Below, one piece after another: positions 57,757 through 64,000 of a stretch of DNA of 64,000 nt. Numbering within the stretch: position 1 is the stretch's first letter; each line of letters opens with the position of its first letter. A model generated the notes under the pieces. That model saw only the letters and a program-made list of their open reading frames with translations, was not told the origin of the DNA and did not search any database. Made by a program: the position numbers and the translations under genes. Origin of the DNA: an uncultured Fulvivirga sp. (GTDB taxonomy: Bacteria > Bacteroidota > Bacteroidia > Cytophagales > Cyclobacteriaceae); assembly GCA_947500555.1 (NCBI GenBank), contig CANMSE010000002.1, positions 558,001 to 622,000 of the forward strand, read 5' to 3'.

Positions 57757-58287
57757 TTAATTTTCTCTTTCAGATAAAGTTTTAATCAAACCTCCCAATG
57801 TATTTTTTCCACTCTGAAGGGCAGAAACAACATTTTTCGCAGGAGATTGTAGCAATGCGATAACCTCGCCAATAAGCTCGCTCTTAGATTTGAGATCGCT
57901 TAACATTTTGAGATTTTCTTCACCAATAAAGAAGTCACTCTCAATAGAAGCCGCTTTTAACAGAGGCTTAGATAATGAGGATTTCTTTCTAAATTCAGTG
58001 ATCACTTTTGCAGGAGCATTTGCAGTTTCCTGGGCAAAAATTACCCCTGAGAAACCTTTTAATTGTTCATCAATTGCAGCATGATCCGTATTCAGTTCAT
58101 CAAGAGCCTTTTTTATCAAAGTGTTTTTAATCACTCTGTACTCAACACCATTAGAAAAACAAAGCCTTCTAAAGTCATTGATTTGAGCTACTGATAGACC
58201 TGAAGCATCAGTGATGTAGTAATGCGCATTGTTGCTGAACTTGTCTTTAAGCTCTGCAATAACATTTGCTTTTTCTTCTTTTTTCAT
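57757..58287 (-). CDS. rplJ: 50S ribosomal protein L10
   Basis: 176 residues: KKEEKANVIAELKDKFSNNA, YYITDASGLSVAQINDFRRL, YRVIKNTLIKKALDELNTDH and a long C-terminal helix that binds L7/L12 dimers. Stalk base. Starts at the last base of the rplA stop (1-nt overlap). Confidence 0.97.
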   Translation of the reverse strand: MKKEEKANVIAELKDKFSNNAHYYITDASGLSVAQINDFRRLCFSNGVEYRVIKNTLIKKALDELNTDHAAIDEQLKGFSGVIFAQETANAPAKVITEFRKKSSLSKPLLKAASIESDFFIGEENLKMLSDLKSKSELIGEVIALLQSPAKNVVSALQSGKNTLGGLIKTLSEREN

Positions 58288-58988
58288 TACTGTAATCCTG
58301 AAATTGAACTTTTATCTATAGTAATTGAAGGGCTCATAGTAGAAGAGAGATTAATACTCTTAAAATATGTGCCTTTCGCGGAAGCCGGCTTCAATTTTGA
58401 AACCGTTTGTAACATTTCTCTTACATTGTCTTTAATCTTTTCGGGAGTAAATGAAGCTCTAGCCACACTACAGTGGATTATGCCAAATTTATCTACCTTA
58501 AAATCAATCTTACCAGCCTTAATATCAGTCACAGCTTTAGCTACATCTAGTGTAACTGTTCCTGACTTAGGATTTGGCATTAAACCTCTAGGGCCTAAAA
58601 CTTTTCCTAAACGACCTACTTTAGCCATAACTGTGGGCATAGTGATAATAACATCTATATCAGTCCATCCACCTTCTATTTTGGTGATGTACTCATCTAG
58701 CCCTACATAATCAGCACCAGCATCTTTTGCTTCTTGCTCTTTATCTGGCGTACAAAGCACTAGCACTTTCAAATCTTTACCTGTACCATGTGGAAGAGTA
58801 ACTATACCCCTAACCATTTGGTCAGCTTTCTTAGGATCTACTCCTAATCTAATATCTAAATCGATAGCGGCATCAAACTTCGTGAACGTCACTTCTTTGA
58901 CTAGTGAAGATGCATCCTCTAAAGAATACTCTTTATTAGGCTCTAATTTATCCGCTATTGCTTTTTGATTTTTTGTCAACTTTCCCAT
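58287..58988 (-). CDS. rplA: 50S ribosomal protein L1
   Basis: 233 residues: [60 protein letters not shown] (the RNA-binding signature) and a C-terminal [20 protein letters not shown]. Forms the L1 stalk and in many bacteria represses its own rplK-rplA message; no such site was resolved here. 14 nt after rplK. Confidence 0.97.
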   Translation of the reverse strand: MGKLTKNQKAIADKLEPNKEYSLEDASSLVKEVTFTKFDAAIDLDIRLGVDPKKADQMVRGIVTLPHGTGKDLKVLVLCTPDKEQEAKDAGADYVGLDEYITKIEGGWTDIDVIITMPTVMAKVGRLGKVLGPRGLMPNPKSGTVTLDVAKAVTDIKAGKIDFKVDKFGIIHCSVARASFTPEKIKDNVREMLQTVSKLKPASAKGTYFKSINLSSTMSPSITIDKSSISGLQ

Positions 58989-59002
58989 TATTCAATTATT
59001 TA

Positions 59003-59443
59003 TTAACTCCAGGGAGCTGTTCCAGATACTTTTATTCCCATACTACGTGCAGTTCCAGCTACCATTCTCATTGCAGAATTGACTTCAAATGCATTTAAGT
59101 CAGGCATTTTTGTCTCAGCAATATTTTTCACCTGATCCCAGGAAATGGTACCAACTTTCAATCTGTTAGGCTCAGCAGAACCACTTTTTTTCTTAGCTGC
59201 CTCAAGAATCAATACAGCTGCAGGAGGAGTCTTAATTACAAAATCAAATGATTTATCTGAATAAATTGTAATCAATACCGGAAGAACCTGACCTTGCTTG
59301 TCTTGTGTTCTGGCATTAAATTGCTTACAAAAGTCCATTATGTTGAGACCTTTACTACCTAAAGCAGGTCCAACGGGTGGAGATGGATTTGCAGCACCAC
59401 CTCTAATCTGTAATTTCAAGTATCCACTAATTTCCTTAGCCAT
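59003..59443 (-). CDS. rplK: 50S ribosomal protein L11
   Basis: 146 residues: [40 protein letters not shown] (thiostrepton-binding N-domain with its prolines) and a C-terminal [20 protein letters not shown]. Binds the GTPase centre of 23S rRNA and is needed for RelA activation. 3 nt after nusG. Confidence 0.97.
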   Translation of the reverse strand: MAKEISGYLKLQIRGGAANPSPPVGPALGSKGLNIMDFCKQFNARTQDKQGQVLPVLITIYSDKSFDFVIKTPPAAVLILEAAKKKSGSAEPNRLKVGTISWDQVKNIAETKMPDLNAFEVNSAMRMVAGTARSMGIKVSGTAPWS

Positions 59444-59446
59444 TTC

Positions 59447-60007
59447 TTAATCTAATTTTTCTACTTGCATATAATTCAATTCGACAGGAGTATTCCTACC
59501 GAAAATTTTAACCATTACGTTGAGCTTTTTACGCTCTTCAAAAACTTCCTCTACGGTTCCAGTAAATCCTGAGAATGGACCATCCATTACTTTAATTGAT
59601 TCACCTACTATATAAGGAGTTTCTAGTTTCTCTTCGAACTCGTCAACCTCTTCAACTTTTCCTAAAATTCGATTGATCTCTGTTTGTCTCAATGGAACAG
59701 GCTCTTTCGACTGTCCGGTACCATTATTTCCTAAGAAACCAATTACTCCAGGTATACTAGTTACTACGTGATTCGCTTCTCCATTTGAGAGATCGGCAGA
59801 CACAATAACATAACCGGGAAAAAAGTTTCTCTCTCTCACTCTTTTCTTACCATTCCTCATTTCGTATACCTTCTCAGAAGGTATTAAAACCTGAGGAACA
59901 AAATCTTGCAATCCTTCTCTTTCGACTTCTGTTTCAAGATAGGCTTTGATCTTCTTCTCTTGCCCACTTACAACTCTTACCACATACCAATTTAATTCGC
60001 TCATCAC
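59447..60007 (-). CDS. nusG: Transcription termination/antitermination protein NusG
   Basis: 186 residues: NGN domain (ELNWYVVRVVSGQEKKIKAY, NFFPGYVIVSADLSNGEANH, VTSIPGVIGFLGNN) and a C-terminal KOW domain (VMDGPFSGFTGTVEEVFEER). Couples transcription to translation and Rho. Follows secE after 16 nt; start could be ATG 60007 or the next Met. Confidence 0.96.
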   Translation of the reverse strand: MMSELNWYVVRVVSGQEKKIKAYLETEVEREGLQDFVPQVLIPSEKVYEMRNGKKRVRERNFFPGYVIVSADLSNGEANHVVTSIPGVIGFLGNNGTGQSKEPVPLRQTEINRILGKVEEVDEFEEKLETPYIVGESIKVMDGPFSGFTGTVEEVFEERKKLNVMVKIFGRNTPVELNYMQVEKLD

Positions 60008-60023
60008 TCAGTATAAGTTATAA

Positions 60024-60215
60024 TTAAAATTCCTTGTAGAAAAAGTCCATTCCCTCTTGAAAAACATAGTCTATAAGACCTATAAACAAAGCAAAAATTA
60101 AAGAAGCAATGAGTACCAAAATAGACTGGTTTTGCAACTGACTATATTTAGGCCATGAGACTTTATTTTTCATCTCATCATATGACTCAAGAATAAATGA
60201 CTTTAATTTATGCAT
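60024..60215 (-). CDS. secE: Preprotein translocase subunit SecE
   Basis: 63 residues, the short single-helix SecE: an amphipathic N-terminal helix (KLKSFILESYDEMKNKVSWP) with the conserved WPKYSQLQNQ, and one membrane helix (SILVLIASLIFALFIGLIDY). Clamps SecY in the Sec channel. First protein gene after tRNA-Trp and just before nusG, the classic order. Confidence 0.95.
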   Translation of the reverse strand: MHKLKSFILESYDEMKNKVSWPKYSQLQNQSILVLIASLIFALFIGLIDYVFQEGMDFFYKEF

Positions 60216-60237
60216 TGAAACAGTTTTTATAATTTAG

Positions 60238-60310
60238 CACGGGTGGAGAGACTCGAACTCCCAGCCAATGGTTTTGGAGACCACTACTCTACCAATTGAG
60301 CTACACCCGT
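60238..60310 (-). tRNA. trnW: tRNA-Trp (CCA anticodon)
   Basis: 73 nt. The acceptor stem ACGGGTG pairs fully with CACCCGT, D arm AGCTCAATTGGTAGAGT, anticodon stem GTGGT with loop CTCCAAA (anticodon CCA), and T arm GGGAGTTCGAGTCTC. CCA is not encoded. Lies 22 nt before secE on the same strand and probably shares its transcript. Confidence 0.95.
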
Positions 60311-60355
60311 TTTTATTAACTTTACGAGTTAATTCTCCTACCTCTCTTCCCGTCT

Positions 60356-60400
60356 ATTTTGGACGAAATTCGCACTATTTTCAACTCCACAGTCCAAAAT
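60356..60400 (-). other. 5'-leader stem-loop of the tRNA-Trp-secE transcript
   Basis: ATTTTGGAC (60356-60364) pairs with GTCCAAAAT (60392-60400), a 9-bp stem enclosing 27 nt. It starts at about the predicted first transcribed base of the promoter at 60407-60438, so the transcript would begin with a hairpin. It may protect the 5' end or direct tRNA processing. Inference. Confidence 0.5.
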
Positions 60401-60406
60401 GGTCTG

Positions 60407-60438
60407 CAAAGGTAGTATAAAGTTAATTAGAAAACAAA
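60407..60438 (-). promoter_or_regulatory. Promoter of tRNA-Trp-secE-nusG-rplKAJL
   Basis: TTTG (60438-60435), 20 nt, TACCTTTG (60414-60407) on the minus strand. The -7 box fits TAnnTTTG exactly and continues GCAG like the str promoter. The -33 box overlaps the tuf terminator stem, so termination and initiation are packed together. Confidence 0.65.
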
Positions 60439-60470
60439 AGCGATCTGAAAAATTTCAGATCGCTTTCTTT
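60437..60470 (-). terminator. Terminator after tuf
   Basis: AAAGCGATCTGAAA (60437-60450) and TTTCAGATCGCTTT (60453-60466) form a 14-bp perfect inverted repeat, followed on the minus strand by TGTTTTC. It lies about 20 nt past the tuf stop. Confidence 0.82.
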
Positions 60471-60485
60471 AATAGATTTTGACGA

Positions 60486-61673
60486 TTAGTCTAGAATTTC
60501 TGTAACCTGCCCAGAACCTACAGTTCTACCACCTTCTCTGATAGCGAAACGTAGTCCTTTTTCCATAGCAACAGTATTCAACAATTCTACCTCTATAGAA
60601 ACATTGTCACCTGGCATAACCATTTCTACTCCTGAAGGAAGCATGATCTCACCAGTAACATCAGTTGTTCTTAAGTAAAACTGAGGACGGTATTTGTTAA
60701 AGAAAGGCGTGTGACGACCTCCTTCTTCTTTAGAAAGAACGTAAACCTCTGCTTTAAACTTTTGGTGAGGAGTTACAGAACCTGGCTTACAGATTACCAT
60801 TCCTCTTTTAATTTGATCTTTTTCAATACCTCTAAGCAATAGACCTACGTTATCACCTGCTTCACCTCTGTCCAATATTTTTCTGAACATCTCAACTCCA
60901 GTGATTGTAGACTTCAAGTTTTCAGCACCCATACCTAAGATATCAACGGCATCTCCAGAGTTAATAACACCTCTTTCGATTCTACCAGTAGCAACAGTTC
61001 CTCTACCAGTGATAGAGAATACGTCTTCAACAGGCATCAAGAAATCTTTGTCAATCAATCTTTCTGGAATCGGAATATATGTATCAACCGCCTGCATCAA
61101 TTCGTCAACTTTAGCTACCCACTCAGCTTCACCATTAAGCGCACCTAAAGCAGATCCTTGAATAACAGGAATGTCATCACCTGGGAAATCATAATCAGAA
61201 AGCAACTCTCTGATTTCCATTTCTACAAGCTCTAATAATTCTGGATCATCAACTAAGTCTACTTTGTTCATGAAAACAACCAAAGCAGGAACACCAACCT
61301 GACGTGAAAGTAGGATGTGCTCTCTTGTTTGAGGCATAGGACCATCAGTTGCAGCTACAACGATGATAGCTCCATCCATTTGAGCAGCTCCTGTAACCAT
61401 GTTCTTCACATAATCCGCGTGACCAGGACAGTCAACGTGAGCATAGTGCCTGTTCTCTGTAGCGTACTCAATGTGAGAAGTGTTGATTGTAATACCTCTT
61501 TCTTTTTCTTCTGGAGCATTATCAATAGATGAAAAATCTCTATTTTCAGCTAGACCTTTGTCTGCCAATACTTTTGAAATTGCCGCAGTTAAAGTGGTTT
61601 TACCGTGGTCAACGTGACCGATTGTACCAATGTTAACGTGAGGCTTGGAACGGTCGAAGTTTTCTTTAGCCAT
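60486..61673 (-). CDS. tuf: Elongation factor Tu
   Basis: 395 residues. G1 [14 protein letters not shown] (about 19-32), the effector loop [14 protein letters not shown]3 [13 protein letters not shown]4 NKVDLVDD, G5 SALGAL. Domains II and III are complete ([40 protein letters not shown]). Delivers aminoacyl-tRNA to the ribosome. In the tRNA-tuf unit, 109 nt after tRNA-Thr, and the only tuf in the window; it is absent from the str operon, as usual in Bacteroidetes. Confidence 0.97.
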   Translation of the reverse strand: MAKENFDRSKPHVNIGTIGHVDHGKTTLTAAISKVLADKGLAENRDFSSIDNAPEEKERGITINTSHIEYATENRHYAHVDCPGHADYVKNMVTGAAQMDGAIIVVAATDGPMPQTREHILLSRQVGVPALVVFMNKVDLVDDPELLELVEMEIRELLSDYDFPGDDIPVIQGSALGALNGEAEWVAKVDELMQAVDTYIPIPERLIDKDFLMPVEDVFSITGRGTVATGRIERGVINSGDAVDILGMGAENLKSTITGVEMFRKILDRGEAGDNVGLLLRGIEKDQIKRGMVICKPGSVTPHQKFKAEVYVLSKEEGGRHTPFFNKYRPQFYLRTTDVTGEIMLPSGVEMVMPGDNVSIEVELLNTVAMEKGLRFAIREGGRTVGSGQVTEILD

Positions 61674-61782
61674 ATTTGAAAATCCCTAATTTAGTTTTAA
61701 AATTTATTCTTAATTAATAATATATCCTTAATACAAAAAGGCTCTTCATTAAGTAAAAACCTAATCAGAACCGTAATTCATG

Positions 61783-61854
61783 AGCCAAGAAGGGGATTTG
61801 AACCCCCGACCTCTTCCTTACCAAGGAAGCGCTCTACCCCTGAGCTATCTCGGC
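61783..61854 (-). tRNA. trnT: tRNA-Thr (GGT anticodon)
   Basis: 72 nt. Acceptor GCCGAGA pairs with TCTTGGC (one G-T), D arm AGCTCAGGGGTAGAGC, anticodon stem CTTCC with loop TTGGTAA (anticodon GGT), T arm GGGGGTTCAAATCCCC. Third tRNA of the unit leading to tuf. Confidence 0.94.
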
Positions 61855-61932
61855 TTTTCAGTTCTTAGCTCCCGGTTTTAAAAGAATTTCTTCTAAGACC
61901 ACCAGAACATCAAACCAAGAACTCAATCGTGG

Positions 61933-62005
61933 AGCGGGAGACGAGGTTCGAACTCGCGACCTACAGCTTGGAAGGCTGTCGCTCTACCAGCTGAGCTACT
62001 CCCGC
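61933..62005 (-). tRNA. trnG: tRNA-Gly (TCC anticodon)
   Basis: 73 nt. Acceptor GCGGGAG pairs with CTCCCGC, D arm AGCTCAGCTGGTAGAGC, anticodon stem ACAGC with loop CTTCCAA (anticodon TCC), T arm CGAGTTCGAACCTCG. Between tRNA-Tyr and tRNA-Thr. Confidence 0.94.
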
Positions 62006-62022
62006 TTGATTATTTCGGACTG

Positions 62023-62053
62023 CGAATTTACAACTTAATTATGCAATTGTAAA
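62023..62053 (-). promoter_or_regulatory. Degenerate promoter-like site between tRNA-Tyr and tRNA-Gly
   Basis: On the minus strand TTTA (62053-62050), 19 nt, TAAATTCG (62030-62023): one mismatch in each box of TTTG-N19-TAnnTTTG. It is followed by GCAGTCCGAA, the same ten bases as after the str promoter. Possible weak internal promoter. Confidence 0.35.
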
Positions 62054-62074
62054 CTTTGTCCGATATCAACAATG

Positions 62075-62157
62075 TGGGGGGAGCAGGATTCGAACCTGCG
62101 AAGTCATAAGACAACGGATTTACAGTCCGTCCCAGTTGGCCGCTTTGGTATCCCCCC
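62075..62157 (-). tRNA. trnY: tRNA-Tyr (GTA anticodon)
   Basis: 83 nt with a long variable arm. Acceptor GGGGGGA pairs with TCCCCCC, anticodon stem ACGGA with loop CTGTAAA (anticodon GTA), variable arm near TGTCTTATGACTTC, T arm GCAGGTTCGAATCCTGC. First gene of the tRNA-tuf unit. Confidence 0.94.
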
Positions 62158-62184
62158 TTACAAAATTTTATTAAAGAACTTTTT

Positions 62185-62222
62185 CCTTTCTCGAACCATC
62201 TTTAGGCTGGTTTTGAGAAAGG
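62185..62222 (-). other. 5'-leader stem-loop of the tRNA-Tyr transcript
   Basis: CCTTTCTC (62185-62192) pairs with GAGAAAGG (62215-62222), extended by AACCA (62094+100 region, 62194-62198) with TGGTT (62208-62212). The hairpin begins at about the expected first transcribed base of the promoter at 62228-62258. Like the secE leader, the transcript would start in a stem. Confidence 0.55.
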
Positions 62223-62227
62223 AAGTG

Positions 62228-62258
62228 CAAAATTATACGGTTTTTCATTTTAATCAAA
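62228..62258 (-). promoter_or_regulatory. Promoter of tRNA-Tyr-Gly-Thr-tuf
   Basis: TTTG (62258-62255), exactly 19 nt, TAATTTTG (62235-62228) on the minus strand: a full match to the Bacteroidetes promoter consensus. Start of transcription near 62221. The 162-nt spacer 62158-62319 holds this promoter and its leader hairpin. Confidence 0.7.
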
Positions 62259-62319
62259 CTTTTGAAAAAAAAAGTAAGACATATTTTTAAAAGCTATGAG
62301 ATAACGTCCTAAGAGGTCA

Positions 62320-62628
62320 TTACATGAAAATAATATCGCTAATTATATCTTTTCCTACCTGTTCCTCAAATAATGTCATGACTTTGTCTTTAGACATATT
62401 TAGTTCATTTTTTAGAGGGGCAGAGGTAAGTTCAATGAACAAAACCTTATTCTTAATAAACATTTTTTTAGTTCTGTTGCTCACGACCTTGCCCATAAGG
62501 CTTTCCCATGACTCAATTAATCTTTTCTGATCAAACCGTTCTGTCAAGTGATAGCTTTTAAGCATATCACTAATGGCATCACCTACTGTGGTGGTATCAG
62601 ACTTCCTAGGATGGCGGTACTTTTGCAT
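62320..62628 (-). CDS. DUF721 protein, DciA-like
   Basis: 102 residues: a basic N-terminus (QKYRHPRKSDTTTVGDAISD), then the DUF721 core LIESWESLMGKVVSNRTKKM, LFIELTSAPLKNELNMSKDK and a final helix ISDIIFM. DUF721 includes DciA, the loader of the DnaB helicase in bacteria without DnaC, and it is often beside recF/dnaA. Here it is on the same strand as recF but split from it by the 2TM gene on the other strand. A DciA role is likely but unproven; replication-linked context supports it. Confidence 0.85.
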   Translation of the reverse strand: MQKYRHPRKSDTTTVGDAISDMLKSYHLTERFDQKRLIESWESLMGKVVSNRTKKMFIKNKVLFIELTSAPLKNELNMSKDKVMTLFEEQVGKDIISDIIFM

Positions 62629-62711
62629 TGTTGCGTGAAGATAAAATATAACCAGAAGTATTAATTGGTTTATCTTAGATTGTTACGATATTTAATTTCT
62701 TAAAAGTCAAT

Positions 62712-62987
62712 ATGAGCGAAGAAATAAAAGAAAAAACCGAGAAGCTTTTAAAAACGCTGAATTATTTCATTGCCCACATCGTTGTTTATTTTATTGTAAA
62801 TATTGCAATGATCACTTATGCTTTCTCTGGACTTTCAGAGAGATGGTGGGTGTTTCCAATATCAGTTATCTGGTCCTTTGCTCTTATATATCATAGCATT
62901 CTGGTTTATGGTATAGATCTTCTAAAGACAAGAAATAAGAAGTTGAAATTGTTATTTTCATATCTCGCCAAACTATCCATTGGCTGA
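62712..62987 (+). CDS. 2TM domain-containing small membrane protein
   Basis: 91 residues with two membrane helices (about 18-38, FIAHIVVYFIVNIAMITYAF, and about 47-68, WWVFPISVIWSFALIYHSIL) linked by a short loop with RWW, and charged tails. The pattern fits the 2TM domain of small histidine-kinase-linked or stand-alone Bacteroidetes proteins. Role unknown. It is the only plus-strand gene in this part: divergent from the DUF721 gene and convergent with recF, ending 2 nt from it. Confidence 0.8.
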   Translation: MSEEIKEKTEKLLKTLNYFIAHIVVYFIVNIAMITYAFSGLSERWWVFPISVIWSFALIYHSILVYGIDLLKTRNKKLKLLFSYLAKLSIG

Positions 62988-62989
62988 TC

Positions 62990-64000
62990 CTATTTTACGG
63001 ATCCATTTTCTATTTTCAGAAAATCAGCTTGTAGGTTAAAATCTTTCATAAACCCTCTAGTGCGTTCTTCGATTGCATCAGTAATAAAAACCTGTCCAAA
63101 AGTACTATCATCGATAAGTTTAAGTAATTTTTTTATTCGACTGGCATCGAGCTTATCAAAAATATCATCCAACAGCAGTATTGGCTTCTTTTTCAGTTTT
63201 GTTAGCAGATGATGGAATTGCCCCAGTTTAAGTGCAATTGAAAATGATTTTTGTTGTCCTTGACTACCGTATTTCTTCAAAGGATTATCATCAATTAAAA
63301 ACTTGTAATCGTCCTTATGAATGCCAAGAGTTGACCTCTCAAGACTAACTTCGCGATCAATGGATTGTCTTAGCTGTTGTTCGAAATCTGCATCAGCAAA
63401 ATTTGAAGTATAAGTAATTCCAACATTTTCCTTGTTATCACTTATAAAAGCATATTGATTGAGGAAATATTTGATATACTTCTTCATAAAATCAGTTCTT
63501 TTCTCAAAAACTGCTTTCCCATATTGAATCAGGTATTGATTATACTTCTCCATTAGATCATAATCAATCTTTTTGGATCTGTTAAACTGTTTTAACGCTG
63601 AGTTGCGCTGCTTTAAGTTATGATTGTACTTAAATAAATTAGCCATATAGTCTTTATCAAGTTGACATAGAATGGCATCAAAGAACTTTCTCCTAATTTC
63701 ACTACCGTCTCGTATAATGTCGGTATCGTTCGGAGCAATTAAAACCACGGGGAAGCGGCCAATATGCTGTGAAAGCTTATCATAATCTTGCTTATTAACT
63801 TTAAAAGACTTCTTAGTGCCTTCCTGGAAGTAGCATACCACATCATAAACCTCTTTCTGCAAACTAAATCGACCCTGTATGCTAAAATAAGGATCGGTGA
63901 ATTTGACATTCTGGCTATCAATGCCATTATGTGCCCCTTTAGTCATTGAAAGGTAGTGTATTGCTTCTAAAATATTAGTTTTACCACTTCCATTAGGCCC
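62990..64000 (-). CDS. recF: DNA replication/repair protein RecF, start cut by window edge
   Basis: 336 residues are in the window and the frame is open at position 64000. The frame before the ATG at 63946 still reads GPNGSGKTNILEAIHYLS, the Walker A region, so that ATG is internal and the true start is outside. The signature is YGSQGQQKSFSIALKLGQ and Walker B is KPILLLDDIFDKLD with the D-loop after it. RecF loads RecA at gaps with RecO and RecR. About 30 residues are missing at the N-terminus. Convergent with the 2TM gene. Confidence 0.95.
   Translation of the reverse strand, partial: GPNGSGKTNILEAIHYLSMTKGAHNGIDSQNVKFTDPYFSIQGRFSLQKEVYDVVCYFQEGTKKSFKVNKQDYDKLSQHIGRFPVVLIAPNDTDIIRDGSEIRRKFFDAILCQLDKDYMANLFKYNHNLKQRNSALKQFNRSKKIDYDLMEKYNQYLIQYGKAVFEKRTDFMKKYIKYFLNQYAFISDNKENVGITYTSNFADADFEQQLRQSIDREVSLERSTLGIHKDDYKFLIDDNPLKKYGSQGQQKSFSIALKLGQFHHLLTKLKKKPILLLDDIFDKLDASRIKKLLKLIDDSTFGQVFITDAIEERTRGFMKDFNLQADFLKIENGSVK

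Noticed and set aside
62072..62290. 72-codon plus-strand frame beginning MWGEQDSNLRSHKTTDLQSV
   Set aside because: It is the antisense of tRNA-Tyr, a well-known false protein annotation in many genomes.
1..64000. CRISPR arrays, prophage, transposases, toxin-antitoxin or anti-phage defence genes
   Set aside because: I looked for regular repeats, integrase/transposase motifs and defence families and saw none; nearly all genes are conserved core or envelope genes.

Overview
The window is a stretch of core chromosome from a Bacteroidota (Bacteroidetes) bacterium, most likely a marine Cytophagales of the Marivirga/Roseivirga/Fulvivirga type; the genus is a guess. The supporting evidence is: SprA, the giant outer-membrane translocon of the type IX secretion system (T9SS), and a cargo protein with a T9SS C-terminal sorting domain; promoters of the Bacteroidetes form TTTG-N19/20-TAnnTTTG instead of -35/-10 boxes; the short archaeal/eukaryal-type prolyl-tRNA synthetase; DUF1599, DUF3467, DUF4292, DUF4837 and BT_3928-type proteins; an AT-rich sequence; and frequent TTG starts. 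I saw no phage, insertion sequence, CRISPR array or obvious foreign island.

Layout. 1-6085 (minus) is a tight glycosyltransferase operon, cut by the left edge, with two GT2 enzymes, a membrane GT-C enzyme, a GT9 and two GT4 enzymes; it probably builds a surface glycan, partly from polyprenyl-phosphate-linked sugar. 6196-10628 holds proS, a strange secreted Gly/Trp- and Ser/Arg-rich protein and a FadL-like outer-membrane protein. 10605-14543 holds aroK, a DoxX-like BT_3928 protein, a duplicated DUF1599 protein, folP and the c-di-AMP synthase cdaA. 14551-19014 holds a lipoprotein, kbl, a small Lys/Pro-rich protein, an SDR-type threonine dehydrogenase and a T9SS cargo protein. Kbl and Tdh together convert threonine to glycine and acetyl-CoA.

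19236-29246 (plus) looks like a cell-envelope run: a crotonase, a lipid-linked-sugar flippase, a sugar nucleotidyltransferase, a TPR protein, a LolB-like DUF4292 lipoprotein, an EnvC-like protein with a degenerate LytM domain, TatA, GatA and an MltD-like lytic transglycosylase. 29325-42829 (plus) holds a DUF4837 lipoprotein, malic enzyme, ruvA, sprA, gcvH, a VanZ protein and two tandem TonB paralogues. 42832-44994 (minus) holds a ChrA-type transporter and an isopenicillin-N-synthase-like dioxygenase.

45107-62258 (minus) is the transcription/translation block. In the direction of transcription it reads tRNA-Tyr, tRNA-Gly, tRNA-Thr, tuf, [terminator and promoter], tRNA-Trp, secE, nusG, rplK, rplA, rplJ, rplL, [hairpin], rpoB, [hairpin], rpoC, DUF3467, [terminator and promoter], rpsL, rpsG, fusA, rpsJ, [terminator]. 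The rest of the S10 operon does not follow rpsJ. The window ends with a DUF721/DciA-like gene, a 2TM-domain gene and most of recF.

I did not find a clear new multi-gene system. The best leads are the Gly/Trp-Ser/Arg secreted protein, the LolB-like plus degenerate-EnvC pair, the acidic tandem TonBs, and the promoter/leader structures of the tRNA-tuf-secE and str operons. There is no gene-free stretch above 300 bases except 61674-62319, which is filled by three tRNA genes and a promoter/leader.
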